Source: Leucocoprinus leucothites
Lineage: Eukaryota; Basidiomycota; Agaricomycetes; Agaricales; Agaricaceae
Length of the DNA stretch: 64,000 nucleotides
Assembly: GCA_013368445.1 (NCBI GenBank)
Contig: JAACJO010000035.1
Span: 186,001-250,000 of the forward strand
Direction of reading: 5' to 3'
In this document: in pieces, positions 1-12,379 of the stretch
Numbering within the stretch: the first letter of the stretch is position 1
How the letters are laid out: every line of letters starts with the position of its first letter
Translations under genes and position numbers: made by a program
Notes under the pieces: model-generated
The model's input: the letters and a program-made list of their open reading frames with translations, nothing else
Told to the model about the DNA's origin: nothing
Databases searched by the model: none

Positions 1-1090
1 ATAGGACCTCACCAACAACATGCAGCCAACTTGCGATCGATACCTGGGCGAGGGTTGCTCCCCACATCTGTTCCCTAACCCTCGACATGGCCATGTTCAA
101 CATTTACGAGTCCTTACGAGTCCCCCAAGAACTGAAAACTCTAGAAGAGTTGCATATCCGTATAACACTGGAAAAACATGGCGCCTTTCGGGGCAATGCC
201 ATTCGCATCTTCACAAACACCCTTATCCCCTTCATCAATCAACTAACCCCGCAGCTAATTTCATTCTCCTTAACATCTCTTTGTAATCTTAATCTCGATC
301 CTCTATTTCAAGGAATGGAACCCACCCCTCTCTTACGCCAGCTCGCCCTCTGCCTTGCATTTCAATGTACTGAAATTTGGAGCCCACTCGCTCTACAAAC
401 ATTCTTAAAGGACCACAGTACTATCCGACAACTAGATCTGAGATATGGAGAGTGTTGCGCTGCACTCTTCCCTCATATGCATAACTGGTCCTCCCATGAT
501 CGAGTGCTTATAGGCGAGGCCTTCGAGGGTTCTAACGCCTTTACCTTTCCTCAACTGGAAACTCTTACTCTTGGGCTCCAGTTCAAGCTGTCTAACAATT
601 CCGATCTTGGAGCTTATGCCTCCCGGTTCAGTGGATCAGTCCACTCCTTGACACTCCTTGGTCGCAGCCTGAATGTTAACCAAATGAGAACTGTGCTTAT
701 ACCATTCCAAAAAACTCTGAAATCCTTGTCAATGTTTCTCCGAACCCTTACCCCAGAAGTCCTCTGTCTACTAGCAACCCTACTACCCTCTCTCCAAGAC
801 TTAACTCTCCATATTCAGAAATTTGCAAGTTCCCGCCCATATGATGCCCCAGTGCGTAGGAAACCCATAAATATCTTTGACCCTATTGTGACTCATACCA
901 CTCCAAGACGAAGCAGAGATTCCTTGAGGACATGCATATCTCTGCAGGCAAGTCTGAAGCATTAAACCAATGGCAGCTAAAGCGTATACATATACGTGAG
1001 TTTGCCTACGGAAAAGGGGACGTTCCTGCTTGGGATGTCATGCCGGCTATAGCAGCCGCCATCCCAAATCTCAGTTCCTGGGATATCTAG
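1..1090 (+). CDS. F-box/LRR-like protein, 5' partial
   Basis: The reading frame is open from base 3, so the gene starts outside the window. I read two exons, <3..851 and 908..1090 (donor gtgcgt, acceptor ccaag, phase 0), ending in TAG at 1088-1090. The protein has the leucine-rich, irregular repeat look of basidiomycete F-box proteins, for example WARVAPHICSLTLDM near the start and repeated L-x-x-L-x-L stretches. The usual C-terminal IPNLSSW-type ending is present. The F-box itself would be upstream and is not seen. The longest uninterrupted stretch from Met 87 stops at 965 only because it reads through the intron. Function is inferred only from this family resemblance: a substrate-binding part of an SCF ubiquitin ligase. 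Confidence 0.6.
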
Positions 1091-1381
1091 TGTAATCATC
1101 CCCAACGTGGAGCTCCTCATCCATTGGTTGACATCCACTTGTTTGCACGAGATTTCGGTCGCAATATCACACCCAGATTGCACAAACTCTTTGCTCACGA
1201 GCTGACTGGAACGATCATAGAGTGTATTATTATTGTATTATATGTTGATACACGTTTCCTTCGCATGATGAATGTAACCCAGACGTAGGAAATCTATGCA
1301 CGTGAATGGCACTGTTGCAGGACATAACAGTCGTGAAAGCATTTAAAGTCATAATGAGTCGGAGGCCGTTGTATTGTCCGG

Positions 1382-3549
1382 TCACTGGTATAATCTCCGT
1401 TCCTCAACGACCTTTTGTACCCAAAGATCAAGGACAGATTTGAGCATGTCTTCCCAGCCCTCTTCCCCACGGGCAACTAGCTTTGCATCAAAAAATATAA
1501 AGGAATCCGAAGTAGACGAAGATTGGCGATGAATGACAGGGGCAGAAGGTGTAGATGGCAAGCCAAATCCTGTACCTGGCTTGAAAACTTGAGAAGGGAC
1601 TTGGATTGGAAGAAGGTAACGGAGTTTCAGAGCGCTAAGATGGGCGTTAGAACCATACAGACGGACAAGCGAGCTCAAGCCTCACCCAACCCAAAGGCGA
1701 AGGTTATCCGTCCGCCTAAAAGTCCACCCTTTCTTCGCACCCTCTTTTGTTTCCGTTTTACTTGCCTTCTCGAGAGAGATGATATCATGAATACTATCCT
1801 TGCTTATATATCCCCAGGGCTTCTTGGATTTTCGAACAATGGCATTATAAGCTGCGCAGAGAAGTTGGCCAGATGACAGGCTGTCCAAGAAAGCAGATGG
1901 AGAGCTTGAGGGTTGTAGGCTGCTCACGAGGTCTTTCGGAAGGAAAAAATTGAGAAGAGCGTGTGCTCGTCCTAGGTCTATAGATAAGTATCGAGCATCA
2001 TCAGGAAACGAGATTACTAACCGAGGTCATCGTCAACAAAAGAGTTCCTACGTGCCCACTCTGGAAGAGATTCGTCATCAATCGTCTCTTCTGGTTCATC
2101 TCCCTCTTCTATTTGAGCCATATCCTCTGGCTCCTCAGCCAGCGAGACCGACGACAGCATGTCTACCATCCCTGTTGACACACGCCGTTTGCCTCCCTCC
2201 TGTACTGAAAGGAGATTGCCAAAGGCCTTTCCTTCTCCATCTCCGGCGCTCACCCTTCTCGCTTTCGACCTCGGCTGGAGGTTCTGTCGGGTTTGATATT
2301 TCTTCCGTTCTCGTTCCCAGCCGCGTTCCGCACCAGGCTGTGCTTCAAAAATGACTTCATCGACAATATCAAGGTATCTGGAGACCGTCTCTCGCTCCTT
2401 CTCGAGATCGGATAGCTTAACATCTTGTTTATACAGCCAGCCCCCCGCCAGGACAAGTCTCTCATCCCACCGCTCCCTCTTCTCTTTCTGCTCTTCCTCC
2501 ACCGCCTGAAATACGTCTTCCTCTTCTTCCCAGACCGGTACCTGCTGATATCGCCCATTGACTTGAACAAGGGAATACGTGAAAGCTCCATCAGATTCTG
2601 CCTTGAGCATTTCAGGTGTGGCCCCACGCGCTTCTTCGGGAGGAAGCTCCATGGCAGGCTGACTGGGGCTAGCAAATCGTGAATGCGAATCTCCTCGAGA
2701 ACCACCGCCGTCACTTTGAGCGTCGTACGCTTCGTCAGTCAGAGGAAGTCGACATTTCTCCTCCACAACTCGAAGCACGGATAGAACCTCAAGGGCGGAT
2801 CGACGAATACGGGTAAATTGATCGGAGGCACCCTTCTGGTTTGCGGTTGGTTTTCCTGGGCCTAGAAGAGCTGCCCGGAAATTAGCTCGGATGGTGCCAG
2901 CGGATTCGTCGGGGAGAGAAAGGAGGTAATTTCGGACTGATCGGATCGCTCTCGTCGTTGCTTTGAGGACATCTAATACGTCTACTGGGTACGAAGGTGG
3001 TGTCGATGTATGGGCGGCCTGGTCGAGCGACCAGGCACGAGCAACGGATGACAAGCCTTCGCAAACGCCAGGAAGAAGACTGTCAGGGTCAATATCATAG
3101 GATTTGACGTGCGGTTCGCTAATTTGGCGCGGCGGGGAGGGAAGTTGGGGAGCAGGGGGAAGATGGAATTCGGTAAGAGATCCGGCAGATGGTGCTGAAG
3201 GAACGTGGCCTCTCCCTCCAATTGCCGGTACAAGGCCGTACTGTGCCTTCTCTAGCAGACTGAGCAGCATGAGAAGAAGACAAGGATCAAGAGGCCAGAG
3301 GACGCACTTTTTCTTGGAAGCAAGTCCAGTCTTTGTAAAATAATGCTGGAGATGTTCAATGCTGCCGAGAGCCATGACACTTTCGCGTTTTGCAGCACTT
3401 CGGCTAAACGGATTGACTGGTTTGTTTCCAGAATTCAGATTTGGATAGAATGCAGCCTGCCGCTTCCCCCGTTTCTGGTCTGGCGCACTGCCAGTGGAGT
3501 CTGGTGTGAGGACCGTGGGCGACGTTGAGGCAGATGAGTCGGACGCCAT
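1382..3549 (-). CDS. Calponin-homology-like domain protein, 690 aa
   Basis: Three exons: 3549..2022, 1977..1686 and 1634..1382. Lengths 1528+292+253 close in frame at 690 codons plus stop. Both introns (44 and 51 nt) have GT..AG ends. I chose Met at 3549 over an in-frame Met at 3711 because the upstream 54 residues look like translated promoter. The N-terminal 500 residues are largely Ser/Pro/Glu-rich and probably disordered, with a short helical part (SIEHLQHYFTKTGL). The last 170 residues look like a single CH fold: FLDSLSSGQLLCAAYN, then WGYISKDS, then FRRTDNLRLWVGALKLRYLL, then a closing helix near WVQKVVEERR. CH domains bind actin or act as scaffolds; the specific role here is unknown. 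The assignment to CH rests on pattern only. Confidence 0.75.
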
Positions 3550-3790
3550 TATCAGCAGACAGCCCAAGGAATATTTCCTGAATTTATAATGTACTATCAG
3601 CACCCGTGGGAATGTTGAAACTCGCCCTGCCCACCATCTGATCACCATCATCAACCCCATTTGTTGCTTGGGTTCAATAAGTACATTGTGTATCTCTACT
3701 TCCACTGACACAAGACAGGATGAGAGCTAACAAATTCCACCAGACCCGACCACTCCTCCATTTATATAGCCCCTCAGTGACCCTCCTTAC

Positions 3791-5466
3791 TTACGCTGCC
3801 TCTATCTCCTCAACATCATCCGACCTGACGAACCTCAATGTTTCAGTCGGTCCGCTTGTGCTAGTCTCGCCGTTGGAACCTTGTCCAAGAACAACTGTTT
3901 GAATCTTTGCCTGCTGTCTAGTATGAAGTACTACCCGACACGCCAAAATAGCGTGGATTGAACGCATAGGCCTGATCAGTCCGTACCCATTCAAGTAAGC
4001 TTCAGTGATACTACCAAGATCAATCGAGTTCAACTTGACTGTCACTTACGATGATAGGAGCGCCAAGTACTCGGGCTGCCCAGACCATGTCTATCAATGC
4101 CGTCCTCAGAATACCGTTCAAGTCAGCCACTCACGGGCAGTTTCAGGATGACAACGACGTTGATCATGGAGAGAGCTAACAATAGGATGAGCGTGATCCA
4201 ACACAGGAAACGATAAACTCACAAACGAGGTAGACATAATACATTATGCCTGTTGATAGAATTGCATTATCAGGTTATCCAGAACGTTAAAATGATTTCT
4301 GACCAACTAACCTTCGCCGTAGACGACCTTCATTAGCTGAGAATTCCCTCCGGACACGTCTAGGTGGCTCAACAATGAATCTCCGTGACTGTGGCTCTAC
4401 TAGCGATACACGCACATGATTTGCACCCCTTTATGATCATCAGCGCACAAATAGCTTTTCCCAGCAATCATTTAGCCAAAACCGAAATTACGATAGTCAA
4501 AGACCTACCAATGTCCAGGACCATTAGCAAAACCCAGTCAATGTAAAGCTTGTTGCTAGCCTTGACCACGATGCATCCCGGAACCCCGTGATATACATTA
4601 TCAATGACTTGGTAGTAAACTGTCTTCAGCTGCCTGTCAGAATCATTGCTGACAGGGATACTCACAGCCTATGCTTTTGATGAAGAGGCCCATATTGACA
4701 TAAATCGCGACCACCATGCCGATGTAATAAGCGAGAATAACAAATCCAAGCCTTCGGTCCCTTCCCCAGACTGCCCAGGTCCTCATGACAAGCAACACTA
4801 TCACCAAAGCGACCGTTGAGACCCAGACATGGACAATGGCCTTTTAACTCACGCTCTCCAAGGACAAATCCCGTCGTAAACATCCCTATGTCCTTCTATT
4901 TTAATCTCCAAGGTCCGATGTCAAAAGAGCCACTTACATCCGAGCGCAGAGAAAAGGACGGCGCAATTATCTGCCGTTAAGCCTTCTGCCACCTGTTCTA
5001 AACTCGGACGCGTTAAACACGGCTGCCGGGCCCTAGGAGATGAAGAAAACGTGCGCCCTTACCATATACCCAGAGGGTAACGTCTCCGAAGGCCAGATAC
5101 CTTGTTATCAGGTATAGGAACTTGATCATACTGGTACGTGATTGCCACACGAGCGATATTTCGAGCCCAAGGTTCAACGCCCAGTCGTAGGTCTGAAAAA
5201 TAATCTGAACTGAACTTATTCATGATGATTCCCAGCCTCGAAGACGCACGAGCACCGTAAGACTGGCCACTGGCGGAGTACAGATCGTCAGCCAGCTCTC
5301 GAGAAGATCAAATTATCACTTACAATTGACATACTACCCAGTATCGACCCTAGTGAGTCAAAAAAACACGCCCCTGATTTTGAATAACATTACTTACTGT
5401 CGTTACCACCAACACTGTCCTCCCCAGGATGAATTTATCAATGAAATGTTGAAAGAGACTTGACAT
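3791..5466 (-). CDS. DUF6533-type seven-TM protein, 13 exons, 310 aa
   Basis: Exons read on the minus strand: 5466..5398, 5349..5324, 5262..5250, 5192..5063, 4997..4938, 4885..4853, 4797..4666, 4619..4509, 4380..4312, 4249..4223, 4175..4135, 4090..4050, 3971..3791. The total is 933 nt, exactly 311 codons. Family marks are TYDWALNLGLEISLVW then a TM helix with ITRYLAFGDVTLWVY, VLRTWAVWGR-like VMRTWAVWGR, LYIDWVLLMVLDI, LMKVVYGEGIMYYVYLV and RSIHAILACRVVLH. This is the large basidiomycete membrane family annotated as DUF6533, of unknown function and often expanded. The acceptor at 4380 is the least certain. One exon is only 13 nt, so automatic gene finders are likely to break this gene. Confidence 0.85.
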
Positions 5467-6795
5467 TATTCCGCCAGGCAGGTCGGGACGATCCAGTGAC
5501 TACAAAGGACCATCTCTCCACCTTCGTTCACTTGTCTTATACTCTTTCGAGATGTCTGTACATCAGTCATGCAGTATGGGATCTTCGCAGCTTGATTTAC
5601 TATCCTCGGATCCCATTACAGTCACCGCTCAATGTTAGAACCGAGTTAGAACCTTGATTCGTGTGGCATCAAGGACTCCCGCCAAGATGACACACGAAGA
5701 GCTCCGAAATTGCCCCATCCCTACGGTGACTCCCAAGGCCTGAGGAACCAGAGTCGTTAAGCCCCATTGACGGTCGGTAACATTGTTGGATGCTTGTCTG
5801 ATCAGTGTTGTAGGGAGGTTTTTCTGCTCTCTCTCGGTCAACTGACTGCGAAATAATTCGTCGCCAAGGGCCCGAGATTAATTCATTCGATGCATATCAG
5901 GAAACGTGTATGCTGGCGCTGTCAATTTCTCAACTTAGAATCCATCATATCAGCTGGGGCAATGCTAGATAGCTAAAAATACCCTTGGTTTCGCTCCTGG
6001 AAGTCTTCTCCCGGCAGTATTAATCTGTTGCTCTCTACAGGTGCTCAGCGTTCATCGGCCACGACTTCGAAGTACTACGCGATTTACGAATTCTTCAGTG
6101 CCTTTTACCCTCAAACGGCTCTCGTAGCCTTCTTATTAGAGTAGGTGGGTCTCAAGTCCAGGCGTTCAAGATTTGCGGTCAGTCTCTGCCGCGCAACGCC
6201 ATCCTTCTATCAAGCCGAGCAATCAGCTGCTACATTGATCAATCTTCTTGGTGATCGGAGAAGTTCGTGTGTGGAGGCATATAGGGAGTCTTAAAGAGGT
6301 ACAAAAGCCCATGCCATTTGAAACGAAAGATGCTGTTTAACGGCACATAAGTAAGCTGATCGATAAAGCTAAATTTCAGTGCTTGACCTGGGAACTAATA
6401 GGAGACCAAGTAGAGAAAGATATGTATACTCGTACCATCCGTTCTGGGAGGGTTCTCAGAATCTAGACAGTCTGACAAGCTGGGAATACATTCTTGTTAA
6501 GGGTCTATGATTCCCACTTGGATATAAATTGTTGGCAACCTGATTGAGTGGCGGATATGGACTTCCGAGTCTACAAAATCTATTTTCTAATGATTCCCTC
6601 AAGACCAAGGGGAATTACACAACTTATTACCATTTCTCGAGTGAGCTGTCACCCGCTGTATGTGTAAATGATAGCGGTCAAAAACATGGTGTCAAGTCAC
6701 TTCAACATCAAGCTTAGTAGATCGCTGAACTTGGATCCAACTTTCGCTCTGCTCGTACTGTTCTGCCTGTTCTAGGTCATACTCCGCTTTCACTC
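5467..6795. other. Intergenic, no gene seen
   Basis: Only short open frames on both strands, none with family resemblance or consistent splice sites. I see no RNA gene or repeat that I can support here. Confidence 0.5.
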
Positions 6796-7376
6796 TGTTC
6801 ATGGTTGCACAATAAGTCTTAGAGTAGGCTTATCAGTCAGTCACCCTGTAATATCGTAGTATATATACAGTTGAGTATTAGTATCTTGTCCCCCGGGCCC
6901 CCCCTTGGTGCTCGTTTTTGTCAGATGGTTCCAAAACTCTCAAAGAGTACGTGGTATCAGCAAACGAGGAAAGGCCAAAAATTATGAACTTTGCCGGCCC
7001 TTTGGGCTGCCGACGGGACAGCAAAATTAATGCGGCTTGGATACTTGATTTTTTGTCTGATAAAGAGGAAGAAGATGGCCAACAATCTTTCCAAAAAATC
7101 CGTCAGTACAAACCCCAAGACAACATACCATACCCAGACTCACTCCTTTCCAGTCACAGGACGTTTTCTACAAGCCGGCGTTGATCCGGTTATGTCTGGC
7201 CCGAGTCTGATAAGGACCCTGAGTAACCGTAGCAGCTGATATCAGTTAATCAAACGATCACTGATCTATCACGTACAATGTGCCGATCCATTAAGTTGTC
7301 GCAATGCGCATGCCATACATATTCAATTGTTTGCGTGTCTGTTGACCGTATAATAATATTTAGAGTATGTTTGTAT
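6796..7376 (+). mobile_element. Short LTR element remnant with tRNA-iMet-type primer site
   Basis: An LTR-like stretch of about 156 bp (6796-6951, starts TGTT) aligns with 44482-44622. Shared marks are TTAGAGTAGG, CCTGTAATAT, GTATATATA and TGGTGCTCGTTT-like text. It is followed at 6952-6960 by TGGTATCAG, the usual primer-binding site of Copia elements that use initiator tRNA-Met. About 390 bp further on, 7340-7376 matches the first ~37 bp of the same LTR again, then similarity is lost. This could be a terminal-repeat retrotransposon in miniature or a deleted full-length copy. No polypurine tract is obvious before 7340 and no target duplication was found. It belongs to a different family from the Copia at 24449. 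Confidence 0.5.
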
Positions 7377-7390
7377 ACTGTATACTTAGG

Positions 7391-7796
7391 TATGCCCTCT
7401 CTTCGTGTTCGCGTATTGAAGCTAGGCAAGATTGTTCTATATGGGCGGGAAGTCTAGTCCATTGATAGAGGCTCGGGAGGGGTGGCTACTTCTGGGATCA
7501 GTCTAGTCACCTTTATTTAGCGAGATGCCCTTGGGTTCTAGGGTCCGGGATGTTAGGGAGGCGAATTTTGCTTCACTGGTTCGCGAGGCACCGGACGGGG
7601 CATGCATGTCCTGGGCGTAGTAGATAATATCAAGGAACTCTACGGACAGATCCTGTATCGTAGCAAGCGTGCACGCTGATATTGTGGTGAAGGAGAAAAG
7701 AAGATCGTCGAACGCCGAACGTTAATGAATAGGCCATGCAATTGAGTACAAGTTTTATATGACCAATATAAAGAGCGGAGGCCCCACAAGACAATA
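7391..7796. other. Intergenic, no gene seen
   Basis: No supported gene. It lies just 3' of the LYR gene, which ends at 7797. Confidence 0.5.
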
Positions 7797-9139
7797 TTAT
7801 AGTGGCATAGTAGACTTATCCTGGCTGATTGATCGATCGTCCGCTTCTCGTTTCAACTTGTTTTGCTGACGAATAGCCTCCGCAATTGCATCTAGCTCGG
7901 CCTTCTTTTCCCGGCTCTCCTCAATAATCCAAGCGTCTGAGTTTTTAAATCCACGACCCAGCCTCTGCTTTGCAATCGCAGTGTAGCCAACCTCGCTTGG
8001 GTGTCTCGCAAATTCATCCAGACGCCGCTGCTCCGGTGTCATCTGATTGAGGACATGAGCCGGAGGACGCTGGCGCAGGCGTCTCCCCAGTGAGCGAGTA
8101 GTCTCACCACGGATTTCTCGAACTCGTTCCTTAGTCTTGTTCCGAATGCGTTCTCTCCGAGCTTCTTTGAGCTGCTTAAGGAGCGCCTGGGGAAATGGCG
8201 TTTTGGCTCGCTCATTTGCACGGTCGTATGCCTTTGATATCAGGCTCAGTTGTCCTTTGTATACATCGGCTATTCCGCAAACATCGTGAGGAGGAGGAGG
8301 TAACTGATATGGAAAGGCGACGCACTCCACTCGCCATAATACCCAGCAAATACAGTTTTGTCGCGTACGGGGGGCGGGAGGAGCCTACTGACCTCGGCCT
8401 CGGTGCGACATTCATTCCGAATATCCGCAATGGTTTCAAGATAGGCCTGGTGCCGCTCGTTGCGCCGCAGGTGAGCCTGGATCCGCCACCGGATCATTTG
8501 CGAGAGTTTTACAGGCTGGTTGATCATCCGAGGAAGGGGTTTATGGTAAGGCGACGGAGAGAAAGAGGCACCCGTGAGTATGGGACGGTAGCGCAGCTTT
8601 GCTCGCCACACCTATTACAAGTTTAGCCAGCTGTCGCGTAAGATGAGGAAAGAGACGGACGAGTTCTTTCGTAAGAAGGTATTTCCAGTATTCCTTCTCG
8701 CAGCGAACGTCGATCAGGCGGGAGTACCGTCTCAGAACATCTTGGAGGTGTGCGTCTCCTGCATTAGCACGGTGGAAAATATCCAGATACTGGAAAGAAA
8801 ACGATGTTAGTCCGGGAGCCGAGAGACGCTGGCGTAACAGACTTTGTAGCCCTGTCGAAGGGCATTTTGCGTCTGCTCAACACTTGTCAGATTCCTATTT
8901 CTTTTCCATAGCATTCGAATGCGAAAGCAAATCTAGTCTTCCAAACACAGTTAAGCAACAACAGCAGAGTTAAGGTACAAAGCACAACGCACGGCATCAG
9001 TTGGAGCTTCTTTCAATAGATTTCTGTACAGTGTAAGAGTTGGCGCGCGATGTGCAGGTATATTCCAGAATGGGGTCCTTGGCCGGGCGCGCTGAAGAGG
9101 TTTGAGCAGCTGGCGAATGGACTCGCGAGTCGACGTCAT
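7797..9139 (-). CDS. LYR-motif (complex 1 LYR-like) protein, 376 aa
   Basis: Five exons: 9139..8993, 8932..8843, 8789..8661, 8611..8354, 8303..7797. The total of 1131 nt closes as 377 codons with TAA. The N-terminus holds the LYR motif in TLTLYRNLLKEAP (about residues 33-45), followed by helices ending RMLWKRNRNLTSVEQTQ and YLDIFHRANAGDAHLQDVLRRYS, the pattern of fungal LYR-domain proteins. The rest is basic and helical, with an Arg/Lys-rich stretch (KEARRERIRNKTKERVREI). LYR proteins bind acyl-carrier protein and help assemble mitochondrial complexes and Fe-S delivery; that this one does so is inference. An alternative in-frame Met lies at 9166. Two decayed copies occur at 22939-24448 and 36150-36430. 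Confidence 0.75.
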
Positions 9140-11020
9140 GCCAAAGAAAGAGCATGGCACAGCCACCCTGAACCAATCAGGTTCACATTGTTTGCCTTCA
9201 TTTGGAGGGCCTCTTCCATCTTAAGGCCCATATAACTGTATTCCCTGCTTTGTCGTACATTCGGGAAACTACAGCATCGGAGGCTTCAGAACAGCAATCC
9301 TATTACCAGTGGCTTGTGGCTTAGGCGCCAGTACACTTTGCAGCCGCCCGTGTCTCTTCGGCCATTAACATTTGTTCCAGACCTGGTGGACTCGGGGACC
9401 TAACTGCTCATAGTCAAGGAACGGAAAGGGATCTAATATCAACATTACCCCTCACAGCAGAAACCACTACACCCCCTGTTACTGCGTCGGGATATGCCCC
9501 CGGATGCTCTTCATGCAGGTGCGCGATCAATCACACCGCAGAATCTCCTGCCAGAACCCCCAGGGATGCTTTGTGCTTCTTACGCGCAGTAATTGCTAAA
9601 TTCTGATGGAGAATTTGGGCACGGTGTGAATGTAACTCAACTGCCGAATCCTCTTTCATTCAAAGCCTTCGCTCGTCTGATCCCGATCAACGGTTAGTAG
9701 ACACAGAATCCGCGGTTGTGCGAGCCCAGGGGTTGCAATGATAATATACTAGACTATGTACAACTTCCGAGAGAGACGAAATCTCTCAGAGCTATTGACC
9801 GAACCGATCGACAAGTCACGGATACTCGAATCCACAACGGCTCTGTCGCTTAAAAGACGTTGCGCATCATGGCTCGCTTGGTTCAGTAATAGCATTCCAC
9901 GACTCGCGTTTGCGCTTACAAGACTAACAAGCGTCCTGATACATGGGCTCGCTTATTATGAGAACATCAGAGCTCACTCTTACTCATCCTAGAAGTACGG
10001 CGCGAAATACGCTCCATAGTAATGGTCTCATTACAATGGTAATCCATGTACTCCAGGTAAGTACTACCCCGAATCCATGCACGATGATGTCGGAAGCCTT
10101 ACGGGCTACTGTCCAATCCATGTGCTGGCCTTTGTCCCCTATTTACATCATGTATCTCACGTCCCTAAACCATCTCTCAGACCTTGGGATTCATGGCTGC
10201 TGTCAAAGCACCCCGTTCTAGAGTTCCTGGAATTTATTTGCGTTAACCTAATTCGACTTTCTGATCCACTTCTGACCCACTACTAGGGGTTACGGTTATC
10301 ATCGGGAACGCTGCAGAGCATCAATTCCAATTTCGGGAGCTAGTTTCTCAAAATCATGTAAGGAGAGAAGGCGAGCTTTCGAAGTTCGCGGCGGAATTAC
10401 GGATATCTGAAAGCTCATGAAAGCCATATCCTAGGCCTCAACTAGTTTGGGGACCTTCTTGTGACAAAACGAAGCGCTCGTGGATAATTGGCCGCACTAA
10501 ATGACAAGCGCTTGCTCATAATCACCCGAAGAGTGCGCTTTGGAAAAAGGCGCCAGGGAGCTGAGCGCCGTGCATGTTCTGAAGATGAAGCGCCAGAGAT
10601 GCTCTGGGTGTTAGGTCGGGCTCTATTGCCCATACTTACTTCGAAACGTCATCCCACGATCCGGTCTCATGGGACACGATGAAAACTGGTTGTAATCATT
10701 TAACCTGATCACTGCCTGATGATAGAGTCATGAGCCACGGCGCGAGTAGCCTAACTGTACAGATCGTATTCCACGGTAGCTTCTCCCGCTGGACAGCTCT
10801 GTTCATCCAACTATCTTAAAGGGAGGGTAACGTGGGAGGGAGTCTGTTACAAGGGCCTGGAAACTTCTAGCACTGGAAAGTTGATATTTGGGTGTATATG
10901 TGATATATTTGGGCCGAGGAATAAGAACAACAAACAATTGAGTAAAGCGCGAGATGGTATGTGTGGGAGAGTCGAGAGCGAGACCAGGTGAGAACATGAT
11001 TCCAGAAGGGTGAATTGCGA
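9140..11020. other. Long gene-poor interval
   Basis: Several frames of 60-90 codons exist (for example 9756-9992 and overlapping opposite-strand frames at 10442-10682), but none shows a known domain, codon pattern or plausible splicing. I see nothing I can support. Confidence 0.5.
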
Positions 11021-12180
<1,160 letters not shown>

Positions 12181-12379
12181 TGTCGAGGACGGCGAGAAAG
12201 GACGATGCGCGTCAACCTGCGCGTCGAGGACGCAGTCACGGCGCGTGACTGTGACAGCACGGGCTGCCAGATATGTTTCGCCGATCACTTTCCAAAATCC
12301 AAGAATAGCCCAGAATGGTAGTCCAGAGGAAAAGTCGAAAAGGTGCTGAAGCTTACTCCTTTACTGCCTCTTCCGCGCT
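12181..12379. promoter_or_regulatory. Bidirectional promoter interval between CFIm25 and SulP genes
   Basis: The two start codons face away from each other 199 bp apart. It must hold both promoters and 5' UTRs. I do not see a clear TATA box. Confidence 0.5.

Noticed and set aside
1950..3528. Several open frames on the plus strand and a second minus frame over the CH-like gene
   Set aside because: They are antisense or shifted readings of the 690-aa coding exon, with low-complexity products.
4662..4883. 73-codon minus frame with repeated Cys/His
   Set aside because: It is a shifted reading across an intron of the DUF6533-type gene; the correct splice gives VMRTWAVWGR.
10442..10682. Overlapping 60-codon frames on both strands
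   Set aside because: Each mirrors the other, has no domain and no flanking coding evidence.
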